Of a stretch of DNA of 64,000 bases, positions 19,115-27,529 are shown in pieces. Within the stretch, counting starts at the first letter, position 1. Each line of letters opens with the position of its first letter. The notes under the pieces are model-generated. The model had not been told where the DNA came from. It made no database searches and saw only the letters and a program-made list of their open reading frames with translations. The position numbers and the translations under genes were made by a program. The stretch is from positions 1 through 64,000 of the forward strand of contig NZ_JAINRC010000021.1 in NCBI RefSeq assembly GCF_020400655.1, given 5' to 3'. Source of the stretch: Streptomyces spinosus. Lineage in GTDB: Bacteria; Actinomycetota; Actinomycetes; Streptomycetales; Streptomycetaceae.

Positions 19115-20863
19115 ATGCCTATACCAGCTCGCTCCCGCCAGCGCCGAGGCGCCGGTGGGGCGGCGCCTGCCTCACCGTACGCGCCGCTCGTAATCCTGGC
19201 CGTCACCGCCGCCGGCGCCGCCACCGCGGCCGTTCTCGCCCCCGAGGACGGCCGACGCTGGGTGTGTGGCGCGGTGGTCGTCGCCTGGATCTGCATCGCG
19301 GGGGTGGTCGGCCGGGCCTCGGTCCTGGTTCGCCGGGCTCACCGACGCGCCGCCGAGCAGGGCAACGAACTGGAGCTCGCCAGGAACGCGTGGCGGCACC
19401 AGTCCGCCGAAACGTCCCGGCTCGTCGACGTGATCCTGCCGGACGTCCTCGCGCCAGTACGCAACGGCACCGGCGTCGAAGAGGCGTTGTCGACGGTCAC
19501 CCTCCCGTCCGACCCCCACCTGCAACGGTTGCTGCGCGTTGTGGCCACCGAGCTGGCCACGTCGGTCGGACGCGCTCTCGAGGCGGAGTCCCGACTCGAA
19601 CATGTGCGTGCCCAGCTGGAACGGGACACGGCCGAGCTGAGGCGTGCAGCCGAGGAAACGTTCCCCGCTGCCATCGCCCTGCTGCGGGAAGGAAGCTCCG
19701 CCGACACGGTGCTCGCCAGGTTCGACTGGCCGCAGAACGTACTGCTGCGGTCGTCGGCCGAGCGCTTCGTACGCGAACTGGCCTACAGCGAGCGGCGTTC
19801 CGCCGCCGCGCAGGCCGCGTCCGCCAAGGCCCTCAGCCGGGTCCAGGCCAAGACCGTCAGCATGCTCGCCGATCTGCGCGAGATGCAGGAGCGGCACGGC
19901 GAGGAGGTCTTCGGCGACCTGCTGCGTCTGGACCACAGCACATCCCAGCTGGGTCTGATGACCGACCGGCTCGCCCTGTTGATGGGCGGTCGCTCCAGCC
20001 GCGTATGGAACAAGCCCATCGTCATGGAGAGCATCCTGCGGGGTGCCGTCGGCAGGATCGCCGCCTACCGGCGTGTGCGTCTTCATTCCTCCAGCAGGGC
20101 CGCGATCAGCGGCTTCGCGGCAGAGGGCGTCATGCACCTGCTGGCCGAACTCATGGACAACGCCGCGAACTTCTCCCCTCCCATCGACGAGGTCCACGTC
20201 TACGTGGAGGAACGCAGCGCGGGCCTCGTGGTCACCATCGAGGACAGCGGCCTGAAGATGTCCGACGCGGCCATGCGGCGAGCGGTGGAGTCTGTTTCCG
20301 GCCGCGTCACCGACCTCGCCTCGCTGCAAGGCACCCGGCTGGGTCTGGGCGTGGTGGGGCGACTCGCCGTCAAGTACGGCATCAGCGTCAGTTACCGGCC
20401 CTCCTCGCGCGGCGGCACGGGCGTCGTCGTCCTGATTCCGCCGCAGCTGGTCGCCCAGCGGCTCGAGCCGGTCCCGACCGAGCGGCCGCGGCGGGCCGTA
20501 CCGGCACCGCACGCGCCCGCGGGACCCGCCGACGAGCCGCGGCTGACACGCCGAGAACCGGCCGCACGGACCGCGCCGCTGCCGGCCTCCCCCGCCCCGG
20601 CCTCGTCCACGTCGGATGTGTCCGCCGGACATGGTGGGGCAACCGCCAACGGACTGCCCGTCCGGGCCCCGGGCCGCGCCATGGCCGAGGCCGAACGCAC
20701 CCGGCGCAAGCCGGCCGCTCAGACACCCGCCGACCCGCCCGGGTCCGGTCCCGCCCTCGACGCGGGAAGCCGGTTCGGGGCCTTCCACCGCGGTCGGCGC
20801 CGCGCCGAGGGCGCCTCGGCCGACGGGAACACGCACGACGTTACGCCCGACGCTGAGGGCTGA
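19115..20863 (+). CDS. cvnA: Conservon sensor-kinase-like protein CvnA
   Basis: A 582-residue membrane protein starting a conservon. Two membrane helices lie near residues 20-70, followed by a long helical linker (about 75-250), a GHKL ATPase domain and a Pro/Ala-rich cytoplasmic tail of about 130 residues. N-box HLLAELMDNAANFSPP, the G1 box EDSGLKM and the G2 region GLGVVGRLAVKYGI are seen. As is usual for CvnA proteins there is no obvious response-regulator partner; the family acts through CvnB, CvnC and the GTPase CvnD. ATG 19115 has GAGGG eight bases upstream; GTG 19061 and ATG 19091 are alternatives. It heads a five-gene operon. Confidence 0.87.
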   Translation: MPIPARSRQRRGAGGAAPASPYAPLVILAVTAAGAATAAVLAPEDGRRWVCGAVVVAWICIAGVVGRASVLVRRAHRRAAEQGNELELARNAWRHQSAETSRLVDVILPDVLAPVRNGTGVEEALSTVTLPSDPHLQRLLRVVATELATSVGRALEAESRLEHVRAQLERDTAELRRAAEETFPAAIALLREGSSADTVLARFDWPQNVLLRSSAERFVRELAYSERRSAAAQAASAKALSRVQAKTVSMLADLREMQERHGEEVFGDLLRLDHSTSQLGLMTDRLALLMGGRSSRVWNKPIVMESILRGAVGRIAAYRRVRLHSSSRAAISGFAAEGVMHLLAELMDNAANFSPPIDEVHVYVEERSAGLVVTIEDSGLKMSDAAMRRAVESVSGRVTDLASLQGTRLGLGVVGRLAVKYGISVSYRPSSRGGTGVVVLIPPQLVAQRLEPVPTERPRRAVPAPHAPAGPADEPRLTRREPAARTAPLPASPAPASSTSDVSAGHGGATANGLPVRAPGRAMAEAERTRRKPAAQTPADPPGSGPALDAGSRFGAFHRGRRRAEGASADGNTHDVTPDAEG

Positions 20864-20982
20864 GTCCCTTTCGTCAGCGAGCTTCCCCCGACTGATTGAC
20901 CCTACTTCTCGCCGCACTTCGCTGGATTGGAGGCACAGGGGCTGCTGGTGACCTCACCGGTCAGCAGCAGCCCCCACCCATC

Positions 20983-21402
20983 ATGGAGACCACCGACAAC
21001 AGCCTCACCTGGCTCCTGAAGAACCTGCTGGAACGCACACCCGGCACGCGCCACGCCCTCGTGCTGTCCCGCGACGGTCTGAAACTGTGCTGGACGGAAC
21101 ACATGACCGTCGACCAGGCCGACCAACTGGCCGCCATCTGTTCCGGCATGCAGGCGCTGTCCCAGGGCGCCTCCGTCGAGTTCGGTGACGGATCGGGCGG
21201 TGTCCGGCACTCGATGACCGCGTTCCACGGTGGCCTTCTGTTCATCGTGGAGGCGGGCGAGGGCGCGCACCTCGCAGTCGTCGCCCAGGAGAGCGCGGAC
21301 CCCGGTGTCGTCGGCCACCAGATGACCGAAATGGTCGAGCAGATCGGGGACCACCTGCGGGCCGAGCCCCGCACGCCCGTCGACCGGGGCGCCCCGGCGT
21401 GA
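20983..21402 (+). CDS. cvnB: Roadblock/LC7 conservon protein CvnB
   Basis: A 139-residue cytoplasmic protein with the Roadblock/LC7 fold: SLTWLLKNLLERTPGTRHALVLSRDGL at the start, then ADQLAAICSGMQALSQGASVEFG and a closing HLAVVAQESADPGVVGHQM. In conservons this protein associates with CvnA and the small GTPase at the membrane and can act as a GTPase-activating partner, by analogy with MglB-like proteins. The ATG at 20983 lacks a strong ribosome site, but the domain begins at once after it. The stop overlaps the GTG start of cvnC (GTGA). Confidence 0.87.
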   Translation: METTDNSLTWLLKNLLERTPGTRHALVLSRDGLKLCWTEHMTVDQADQLAAICSGMQALSQGASVEFGDGSGGVRHSMTAFHGGLLFIVEAGEGAHLAVVAQESADPGVVGHQMTEMVEQIGDHLRAEPRTPVDRGAPA

Positions 21403-21755
21403 TGCGTAAACCCGTGGACCTCGGCGACCCCGACCGGCTGTACATGGTCACGGGTGGCCGGAGTGAAGCCGATGCGTCCCTCGACCTGGTGACACTGATC
21501 GTCAGCGAGTGCGAGCCCTCCCCCGGCATGCAGTCGGAGCACGTCCGCATCCTGGAACTGTGCCGGCATCCCACCGCGGTGGTGGAGATCGCCGCCGAGC
21601 TGAAACTCCCCATCACCGTGGTGCGCATCCTGCTCGGCGACCTGTGCGCCCTGGGCAAGGTCAGCGCCCGCCACCCGCGCGCGGCCGCGTCCGTCGCGGG
21701 CCTTCCAGAAACCGCCCTGCTCCAGGAGGTGCTCCATGGGCTCCACAACCTCTGA
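21399..21755 (+). CDS. cvnC: DUF742 conservon protein CvnC
   Basis: A 118-residue DUF742 protein, the third conservon component. It carries the family opening DRLYMVTGGRSEA and the winged-helix-like middle EHVRILELCRHPTAVVEIAAELKLP with ITVVRILLGDLCALGKV. DUF742 members are thought to bridge the sensor complex and the GTPase; DNA binding has not been shown as a rule. The GTG at 21399 overlaps the cvnB stop by four bases (ATG 21402 is an alternative). Its last 20 bases overlap the start of cvnD, indicating tight translational coupling. Confidence 0.88.
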   Translation: MMRKPVDLGDPDRLYMVTGGRSEADASLDLVTLIVSECEPSPGMQSEHVRILELCRHPTAVVEIAAELKLPITVVRILLGDLCALGKVSARHPRAAASVAGLPETALLQEVLHGLHNL

Positions 21756-22353
21756 GCTGCCCTCCCAGCGCACACCGCTGACCGCCGCCGCCGAGACCGG
21801 TCTGAAGATCGTCGTCGTGGGCGGCTTCGGGGTCGGCAAGACCACCCTCGTGCGTTCGGTCAGCGAGATCCGGCCCCTGAACACCGAGGAGGTCATGACC
21901 CAGGCGGGAGCGGGCATCGACGAGACAGCCGGGGTGGAACGCAAGACCACCACGACCGTCGCCTTCGACTTCGGCCGCATCAGCCTCAACGACCGCATGG
22001 TGCTCTACCTGTTCGGCGCGCCCGGCCAGGAGCGCTTCTGGTTCCTCTGGGACCGCCTGTTCGCCGGCACCCTCGGCGCGGTGGTCCTGGTCGACACCCG
22101 TCGCATGGAGGACTGCTGGTACGCCATTGACCGGCTCGAGCACCACGGCACACCGTTCGTGGTGGCGGTCAACCGTTTCGACGGCGACGAGAAGCGGTTC
22201 TCCCTCGACGAGGTCCGTCAGGCACTCGCGCTGGGCGAGCACGTGCCCATGATCGAGTGCGACGCCCGCGTCAGGGCGTCGGGCAAGGAGGTCCTCATCG
22301 CTCTGGTGGACCACCTGTACACACGTGCACTGGCCAAGGAGAGCACTGCGTGA
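21736..22353 (+). CDS. cvnD: Conservon small GTPase CvnD
   Basis: A 205-residue Ras-like GTPase of the conservon type. Walker A is GGFGVGKTT (about residues 29-37), the switch region contains KTTTTVAFDFGRI, G3 is GAPGQERFWFLWD and G4 is NRFD in place of the usual NKxD, which is normal in this family. It should cycle between GDP and GTP at the membrane with CvnB as partner and pass a signal that affects development or antibiotic production in studied streptomycetes. The start overlaps cvnC and the stop overlaps the GTG of the P450 gene (GTGA), so all five genes form one transcript. Confidence 0.9.
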   Translation: MGSTTSELPSQRTPLTAAAETGLKIVVVGGFGVGKTTLVRSVSEIRPLNTEEVMTQAGAGIDETAGVERKTTTTVAFDFGRISLNDRMVLYLFGAPGQERFWFLWDRLFAGTLGAVVLVDTRRMEDCWYAIDRLEHHGTPFVVAVNRFDGDEKRFSLDEVRQALALGEHVPMIECDARVRASGKEVLIALVDHLYTRALAKESTA

Positions 22354-23624
22354 GCGACACGACCGGTTTCCCGTCCACGGACGCCCCTCCCCCGGGCTGC
22401 CCCGCGCACGGCTCCGCCGTACACCTGGCCGGGCTGGAGTACCAGCAGACGCCTTCGCAGCTGTACCGCACCCTGCGCAGGGAGCACGGGGCGGTCGCGC
22501 CGGTGCTGCTCGACGGCGGCATCCCGGCCTGGCTGGTGCTCGGTTACCCCGAGGTCTGCTATGTGACGGCCCATGACGAGCTGTTCGCGCGGGACTCCCG
22601 CCGCTGGAACCAGTGGGAGCACATTCCACCGGACTGGCCGTTGCTGCCGTACGTCGGGTACCAGCCGTCGGTGCTGTTCACCGAGGGCGCCGAGCACCAG
22701 CGCCGGGCGGGTGTGATCACCCAGGCTCTGGAGGGGGTGGACCAGTTCGAGCTGGCCCGGGAGTGTCAGCTGATCGCCGCGCGGCTGATCTCCTCCTTCT
22801 CCGGCAGTGGCCGGGCGGAACTGATGAGCATGTACGCGCATGCGCTGCCCGCCCGTGGCGTGCTGTGGATGTGCGGCATGCCGACGGAGGACACCGACAC
22901 CGAGCGCCTCGTCGACGACCTGCGTATCTCCCTGGACGCAGGCGAGGGCGACGACCCGGTGGCCGCGTACACGCGCGTCGGTGAACGCATCATGCGGCTG
23001 GTGAAGGAGAAACGCGAGCGTCCCGGCCCCGACGTCACCTCGCGCATGCTGCTCCACCCCGCCGAGCTCAGCGACGAGGAGATCGTGCAGGACCTGATCT
23101 CCGTCATCGCCGCCGCGCAGCAGCCGACCGCGAACTGGATCTGCAACACGCTGCGTCTGCTGCTGACCGACGAGCGTTTCGCGGTCAACGTCGCCGGCGG
23201 CCGGGTCAGCGTCGGAGAGGCACTGAACGAGGTCCTTTGGCTGGACACACCCACCCAGAACTTCATCGGCCGCTGGGCCGTGCGCGACACGCAGCTGGGC
23301 GGGCGACACATCCGGGAAGGGGACTGCCTCGTGCTCGGCCTGGCGGCGGCCAACACCGACCCGCAGATCTGGCCGGACCCGCAGGCCGGCTCCGGGAACT
23401 CGGCGCACCTCTCCTTCAGCAACGGAGAGCACCGCTGTCCGTACCCCGCGCCGCTGCTGGCGGACGTCATGGCCCGCACAGCGGTGGAGACCCTGCTCGA
23501 ACACCTCCCCGACCTCGTGCTGGCGGTGGAGCCCGAGGAACTGACCTGGCGTCCCTCGATCTGGATGCGTGGCCTGACGTCGCTGCCCGTGGAGTTCACC
23601 CCGGCCGTGAACCAGCCTCTGTGA
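22350..23624 (+). CDS. cvnE: Conservon cytochrome P450 CvnE (CYP157-like, no EXXR)
   Basis: A 424-residue cytochrome P450 translationally coupled to cvnD. The heme loop is FSNGEHRC with Cys363 as the thiolate ligand. Two otherwise conserved P450 elements are altered. The K-helix motif EXXR reads EVLW (residues 294-297), so the arginine is replaced by tryptophan. The I-helix oxygen-activation motif AGxxT reads AAAQQPT. Loss of EXXR is the hallmark reported for the CYP157 family, which sits in conservons of Streptomyces. Its catalytic role is uncertain; it may be a sensor or regulatory heme protein. No redox partner is encoded nearby. It converges on a canonical P450 across a hairpin. Confidence 0.9.
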   Translation: MSDTTGFPSTDAPPPGCPAHGSAVHLAGLEYQQTPSQLYRTLRREHGAVAPVLLDGGIPAWLVLGYPEVCYVTAHDELFARDSRRWNQWEHIPPDWPLLPYVGYQPSVLFTEGAEHQRRAGVITQALEGVDQFELARECQLIAARLISSFSGSGRAELMSMYAHALPARGVLWMCGMPTEDTDTERLVDDLRISLDAGEGDDPVAAYTRVGERIMRLVKEKRERPGPDVTSRMLLHPAELSDEEIVQDLISVIAAAQQPTANWICNTLRLLLTDERFAVNVAGGRVSVGEALNEVLWLDTPTQNFIGRWAVRDTQLGGRHIREGDCLVLGLAAANTDPQIWPDPQAGSGNSAHLSFSNGEHRCPYPAPLLADVMARTAVETLLEHLPDLVLAVEPEELTWRPSIWMRGLTSLPVEFTPAVNQPL

Positions 23625-23630
23625 ACCAGC

Positions 23631-23664
23631 CCTCCGCGCACCGGGCGGGACCCGGGCGCGGAGG
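23631..23664. terminator. Bidirectional hairpin between convergent P450 genes
   Basis: CCTCCGCGC (23631-23639) pairs with GCGCGGAGG (23656-23664), and inside it CCGGG pairs with CCCGG around a 5-base loop, with one bulged A. It sits seven bases after the cvnE stop and 11 bases before the end of the opposing P450 gene, so it can end transcription from both sides. Confidence 0.8.
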
Positions 23665-23675
23665 AAGCCACTCCG

Positions 23676-24902
23676 TCAGGCCGTGACCGGTGTGAAGCGC
23701 ACGGGCAGCGTCTTCGGGCCCCGGGTGAAGACGCCCTGTTCAACGAGATCGTGCCCGTCCGCGAGGCGCAGGTCGGGCATGGCGTCCAGCAACTGGTTCA
23801 GGCCCACCTCGACCTCCGCCTTGGCCAGGAGCGCGCCCACGCAGAAGTGCCGGCCGAGCGCGAAGGCGAGGTGGCCGGCAGCTGCCGAGAAGGCCGAGGT
23901 CGTGGCGAGGTCGTCACGGAAGATGTCAAACCGGTCGGGGTCGCGGTAGCGCCGTTCATCCCTGTTCGCGGCGCCGATGAGACAGGTCACCGTGGCGCCC
24001 GCCGGTATGGTGCCACCGGTGACCTCCACGTCGGTCGCCGACTGCCGCATGATCATCTGGACTGGTGGTGTGTAGCGGAGGGTCTCCGCGAAGGCGGCGG
24101 GTATCAGGCTCCGGTCCGCACGGACGGCCGCGAGCTGGTCAGGATGGCTCAGGAGGTTCGCCAGGATGCCGGCGATCGCCTTGTCGGTGGTCTCACCGCC
24201 CGCCGCGAGCAGCAGGCTGCAGAAGGCCTTGATGTCCTCGTCGCTCATGCGCACCCCGTCCACCTCCGCGGCGCACAGGGTGGACAGCAGGTCGTCGCCC
24301 GGGTCGGCACGCCGTTCGCGGATGACCGGAAGCATGTACTCGGCGAACTCCACGCGGGTGCGCTCACCGGCGGCGGTGACCTCCGGGTCCCCCGAGAGGT
24401 TGCCGAGGAAGGCGATGACGGCCGTGTACCAGCCGTGGAACCGCGCGTGATCGGCCTTGTCCAGGCCCAGCATGTCCGCGATGACGTTGACCGGGAAGCG
24501 GGTCGCGTAGTCGTTGACGATGTCGGCGGAGCCGGTGTGCCGGAAGGCGTCAATGAGTTCGCGGGAGTTGCGCTCGATGACCGGCAGGAACTTCTGCTGC
24601 AGGTCGCTGCCGCGGAACGCGGGGGCGACGAGGGCCCTGCGCACGGCGTGTTCTCGGCCACTGAGCTGCAGGATCGTCTTGCCGTGGACCGGTTCGAGCT
24701 GCCAGTTGTAGTTGTCTGTGGTGAACTCCGCCGCCTTGTCCTTGAAGACACGTTCGACGTCCTCATAGCGGGAGATGATGTAGCTCTGGGTGGCCTCATG
24801 CCAGATCAGGGGTTCTTTCTCCCGCATCACCGCATAGGCCGGATAGGGGTTCGCGGCGAACTCGGGCGACAGGATGTCCGGGAGGTGGTGGGCAGCGGAC
24901 AC
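23676..24902 (-). CDS. Cytochrome P450 (canonical)
   Basis: A 408-residue bacterial class-I P450. All hallmark motifs are intact: I-helix AGGETTD, K-helix ETLR, and heme loop FALGRHFCVGALLA with the cysteine ligand. It would hydroxylate a small hydrophobic substrate using electrons from a ferredoxin and reductase that are not encoded here. GTG 24902 is the start because GAGGAG lies just upstream; a TTG 12 bases earlier overlaps that ribosome site. It is convergent with the conservon P450 rather than tandem, and belongs to a different subfamily. Upstream is an AT-rich region with a dyad. The substrate cannot be predicted. Confidence 0.87.
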   Translation of the reverse strand: MSAAHHLPDILSPEFAANPYPAYAVMREKEPLIWHEATQSYIISRYEDVERVFKDKAAEFTTDNYNWQLEPVHGKTILQLSGREHAVRRALVAPAFRGSDLQQKFLPVIERNSRELIDAFRHTGSADIVNDYATRFPVNVIADMLGLDKADHARFHGWYTAVIAFLGNLSGDPEVTAAGERTRVEFAEYMLPVIRERRADPGDDLLSTLCAAEVDGVRMSDEDIKAFCSLLLAAGGETTDKAIAGILANLLSHPDQLAAVRADRSLIPAAFAETLRYTPPVQMIMRQSATDVEVTGGTIPAGATVTCLIGAANRDERRYRDPDRFDIFRDDLATTSAFSAAAGHLAFALGRHFCVGALLAKAEVEVGLNQLLDAMPDLRLADGHDLVEQGVFTRGPKTLPVRFTPVTA

Positions 24903-24946
24903 GGGGCTCCTCAAGTCAGATGTGTGACCATCACCGCAAGGTTATG

Positions 24947-24971
24947 GATCTTTCGGCTCGTCAAAAAGATC
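24947..24971. promoter_or_regulatory. AT-rich dyad upstream of the canonical P450 gene
   Basis: GATCTTT at 24947-24953 and AAAGATC at 24965-24971 form a perfect 7-bp inverted repeat with an 11-base spacer, 45-70 bases upstream of the P450 start, in locally AT-rich DNA. It could be an operator or part of the promoter. No regulator gene adjoins it. Confidence 0.4.
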
Positions 24972-25580
24972 TGCTGGGCCGGAAGTTGCTGTCACCTGAC
25001 CGCGCTAGCTCCCGGCAGTGCCACACAACGGCGAGTCCTCGCCCGCCACACAGCGCCCAGGTCGTCTCGTCCGGTTCCTCCGCCGGATTCGGATCCCAAT
25101 CAGCCCGGCGCGGATCGCGGCGGTCCAGGCCTCCTCCAGTGGGTTGGCGACGGTCGTCCTCTGACTGTCACAGGTCGGCTTCTGGCCGCCGACGGTCTCG
25201 AACCCGTACAGATTCTGCGCACTGATGACCATCCGCACGAGGGCGAGGGCTTGCGGCGACTGCCGACGACCCGCTCCCCCGAACCTGCAGTGGCTGCTGC
25301 GCACGGCCACGGACGCCGGGTCCCCTGCGCCGCAGGCGCGGGCGGCTGGTTCAGGTCGCTGAGGTACCGGTCGCCGTCGCAGCCCTGGGGCGACTGCCTG
25401 GTCACCGGGCCACCGGACCCGTTGGCCTCACAGCCGTTCGGGGGTGCCTTCGGCCCCGCGCGTCGATGTCTCATCGGCCCTGCGCCCACAGAAACGTGCG
25501 GGATACACGAATGCGTCGTACGCCGTAACGGTCCATTGGCACGCTTCCCCAGTCGTTCAAGATCGGAAGGGGAGCCCTCC
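24972..25580. other. Gap with an unrecognised protein-like stretch
   Basis: At about 25085-25245 on the minus strand one frame reads LVRMVISAQNLYGFETVGG, then KPTCDSQRTTVANPLEEAWT and AAIRAGLIGI. The composition looks like real protein, but I recognise no family and see no credible start or stop for it. It may be a relic of a lost gene. The remaining sequence up to the amine oxidase gene shows nothing else. Confidence 0.4.
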
Positions 25581-27197
25581 ATGGCAGAGCCTCAAGTCGG
25601 GACGGGAACAAGCCGACGCGCGTTCCTGCGCAGTGTGGGTGTGACCGGCGGTGCCGGCGCCATGTTCGCCACGATGGGGGCGCTCGGCCTCGCCCCCACC
25701 GCCGCCTACGCAGCGGAGAAGGAAGCACCGTTCCGCGCGCCCAGGCACGGCGACTTCACTCTCCAAGGCCGTAAGGGCAGGCCCGCCAAGGTCGTCGTCA
25801 TCGGCGGCGGCATCGCCGGTCTTACCTCCGCCTACGAACTCGGCAAGGCCGGCTACGACTGTACGGTCCTCGAAGCACGCGATCGCGTCGGTGGCCGCAA
25901 CCTCACCGTCCGCGGCGGCGACCGGCTGACCGACATCAACGGTGTCAGCCAGACCGCGGGATTCAGCAAGGGCCAGTACATGAACGCCGGCCCCGCACGC
26001 CTCGCCCAGTGGATGGTCACCCTCGACTACTGCCGCGAGCTGGGCGTACCCATCGAGGTCTTCACCAACACCAATGCCGGCGCGCTCATCTACAACGAGA
26101 CCACCGGCATGAAGGCCCCGGTCCAGTACCGCACCGCCAAGGCCGACGTCTACGGCTACGTCTCCGAGTTGCTGTCCAAGGCCACCAACTCAGGCGCTCT
26201 CGACGCCGAGTTGACTGCGGAGGACAAGGAACGGCTGCTCACCTTCCTCAAGAGCTACGGCTCGCTCGGCTCCGACTACACGTACACAGGGACCGAACAC
26301 CGCGGCTTCAATGTCGACCCGGGCGCCGCCGGCGCCCCCGGTGAGAAACTCGGCGACGTACCTTCCCTCTCCGATGTGTTCGCCTCCAACGTGGGCCGCT
26401 ACTTCTCCTTCGAGTTCGGCTACGACCAGGCGATGCTGATGTTCCAGCCCGTCGGCGGCATGGACCGGATACCGATGGCGTTCGCCCGCGCCATAGGTGA
26501 GGAGAAGATCCGCACCAGCGCACCCGTCACCGACATCAAGAACACCACCGACGGCGTGCAGATCACCTACACCCAAAACGGCCGTACCCGCACCATCACG
26601 GCGGACTACTGCATCGCCACCCTCGCCCCGCACATCCTGGCCAAGACCTCGCACAACCTCGGCACCGCCGTGCAGACCGCCCTGCGGGCGGTGAAACCGT
26701 CCTACGCCTCCAAGATCGGCCTCGAGTACAAGAGCCGCTGGTGGGAGAGGGATTTCAGGATCTTCGGCGGCATCACCGAGACCGACCTGGACCTCGATCA
26801 CATCTGGTACCCCTCCTACGGGCACCTTGGCGAGCGCGGCCTGATCATCGGCTACTACAACACGGGCGCCCACTCCGACGTGTACTCGGCCCTGACCCCA
26901 GCCCAACGCCTGGAACGCGCCCTTGACCAGGGCGTCAAGATCCACGGCGGCAAGTACCGCAGCGAACTCGCCGCGTCCTACTCCCACCAGTGGAAGCTCA
27001 TCCCCTACCTGGAAGGCGCCTGGCACTCCATGCCCGGCGGCCCCGACGCACCGGCGTACGCGCCGCTCAACACGGCCCAGGGGCACGTGTACTTCGCCGG
27101 TGACTACCTCAGCTATCTGGACGCCTGGCAGCACGGCGCGATCTCCTCTGCCCGCAAGGTCGTCACCGAGCTGCACCAGCGCGTGCTCGCCTCCTGA
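25581..27197 (+). CDS. Tat-exported flavin amine oxidase
   Basis: A 538-residue flavoprotein of the flavin-containing amine oxidase family. A twin-arginine signal (SRRAFLRSVGVTGGAG) precedes an Ala-rich cleavage region ending near residue 50. The FAD motif VVVIGGGIAGLTSAYELGKAG and the GG-doublet DRVGGRNLTVRGG follow, then the C-terminal FAD contact HVYFAGDYLSYLDAWQHGA. Enzymes of this type oxidise primary amines or amino acids to the aldehyde or oxo acid with release of H2O2 and ammonia, here outside the membrane. ATG 25581 follows GGAAGGGGAG. It stands alone; the substrate is not evident. Confidence 0.87.
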   Translation: MAEPQVGTGTSRRAFLRSVGVTGGAGAMFATMGALGLAPTAAYAAEKEAPFRAPRHGDFTLQGRKGRPAKVVVIGGGIAGLTSAYELGKAGYDCTVLEARDRVGGRNLTVRGGDRLTDINGVSQTAGFSKGQYMNAGPARLAQWMVTLDYCRELGVPIEVFTNTNAGALIYNETTGMKAPVQYRTAKADVYGYVSELLSKATNSGALDAELTAEDKERLLTFLKSYGSLGSDYTYTGTEHRGFNVDPGAAGAPGEKLGDVPSLSDVFASNVGRYFSFEFGYDQAMLMFQPVGGMDRIPMAFARAIGEEKIRTSAPVTDIKNTTDGVQITYTQNGRTRTITADYCIATLAPHILAKTSHNLGTAVQTALRAVKPSYASKIGLEYKSRWWERDFRIFGGITETDLDLDHIWYPSYGHLGERGLIIGYYNTGAHSDVYSALTPAQRLERALDQGVKIHGGKYRSELAASYSHQWKLIPYLEGAWHSMPGGPDAPAYAPLNTAQGHVYFAGDYLSYLDAWQHGAISSARKVVTELHQRVLAS

Positions 27198-27529
27198 TGC
27201 GCCCTCGCGGGCACACATGTTCACCACATGACTCCGCTCATGCTCGCTGACCCTCCATCAGGCTCGTGAAGAGGCGCGAGGGATGGGCGGGGTACCCGCC
27301 CGGGCCGGGGCGCCCGGAGCGGGTAGCGGACGGATGTGCCCGCTGCCTTGCCGTGGGCGCGGGCTGCGGGAGGGCAGCAGGGGGCCGGGGCACCGATGTC
27401 GTCACAGTACGAAGGTGAAGAGTGAGCAGGGCGTTCGTATCGCCTCTTCCGTGGGGCGGAAGCCGTGTTGCGCCCCTGTGGAGGCTCTCCCGACGATAGC
27501 GCCACCACGAGAGACGGGAGCCGACCCCC
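27198..27529. other. Gap upstream of vanA
   Basis: No gene is supported. GGGGCG and CGCCCC form a 6-bp dyad with a 12-base spacer near 27453-27477, within 80 bases of vanA, and could serve as a regulator site. I cannot assign promoter boxes with confidence. Confidence 0.4.
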
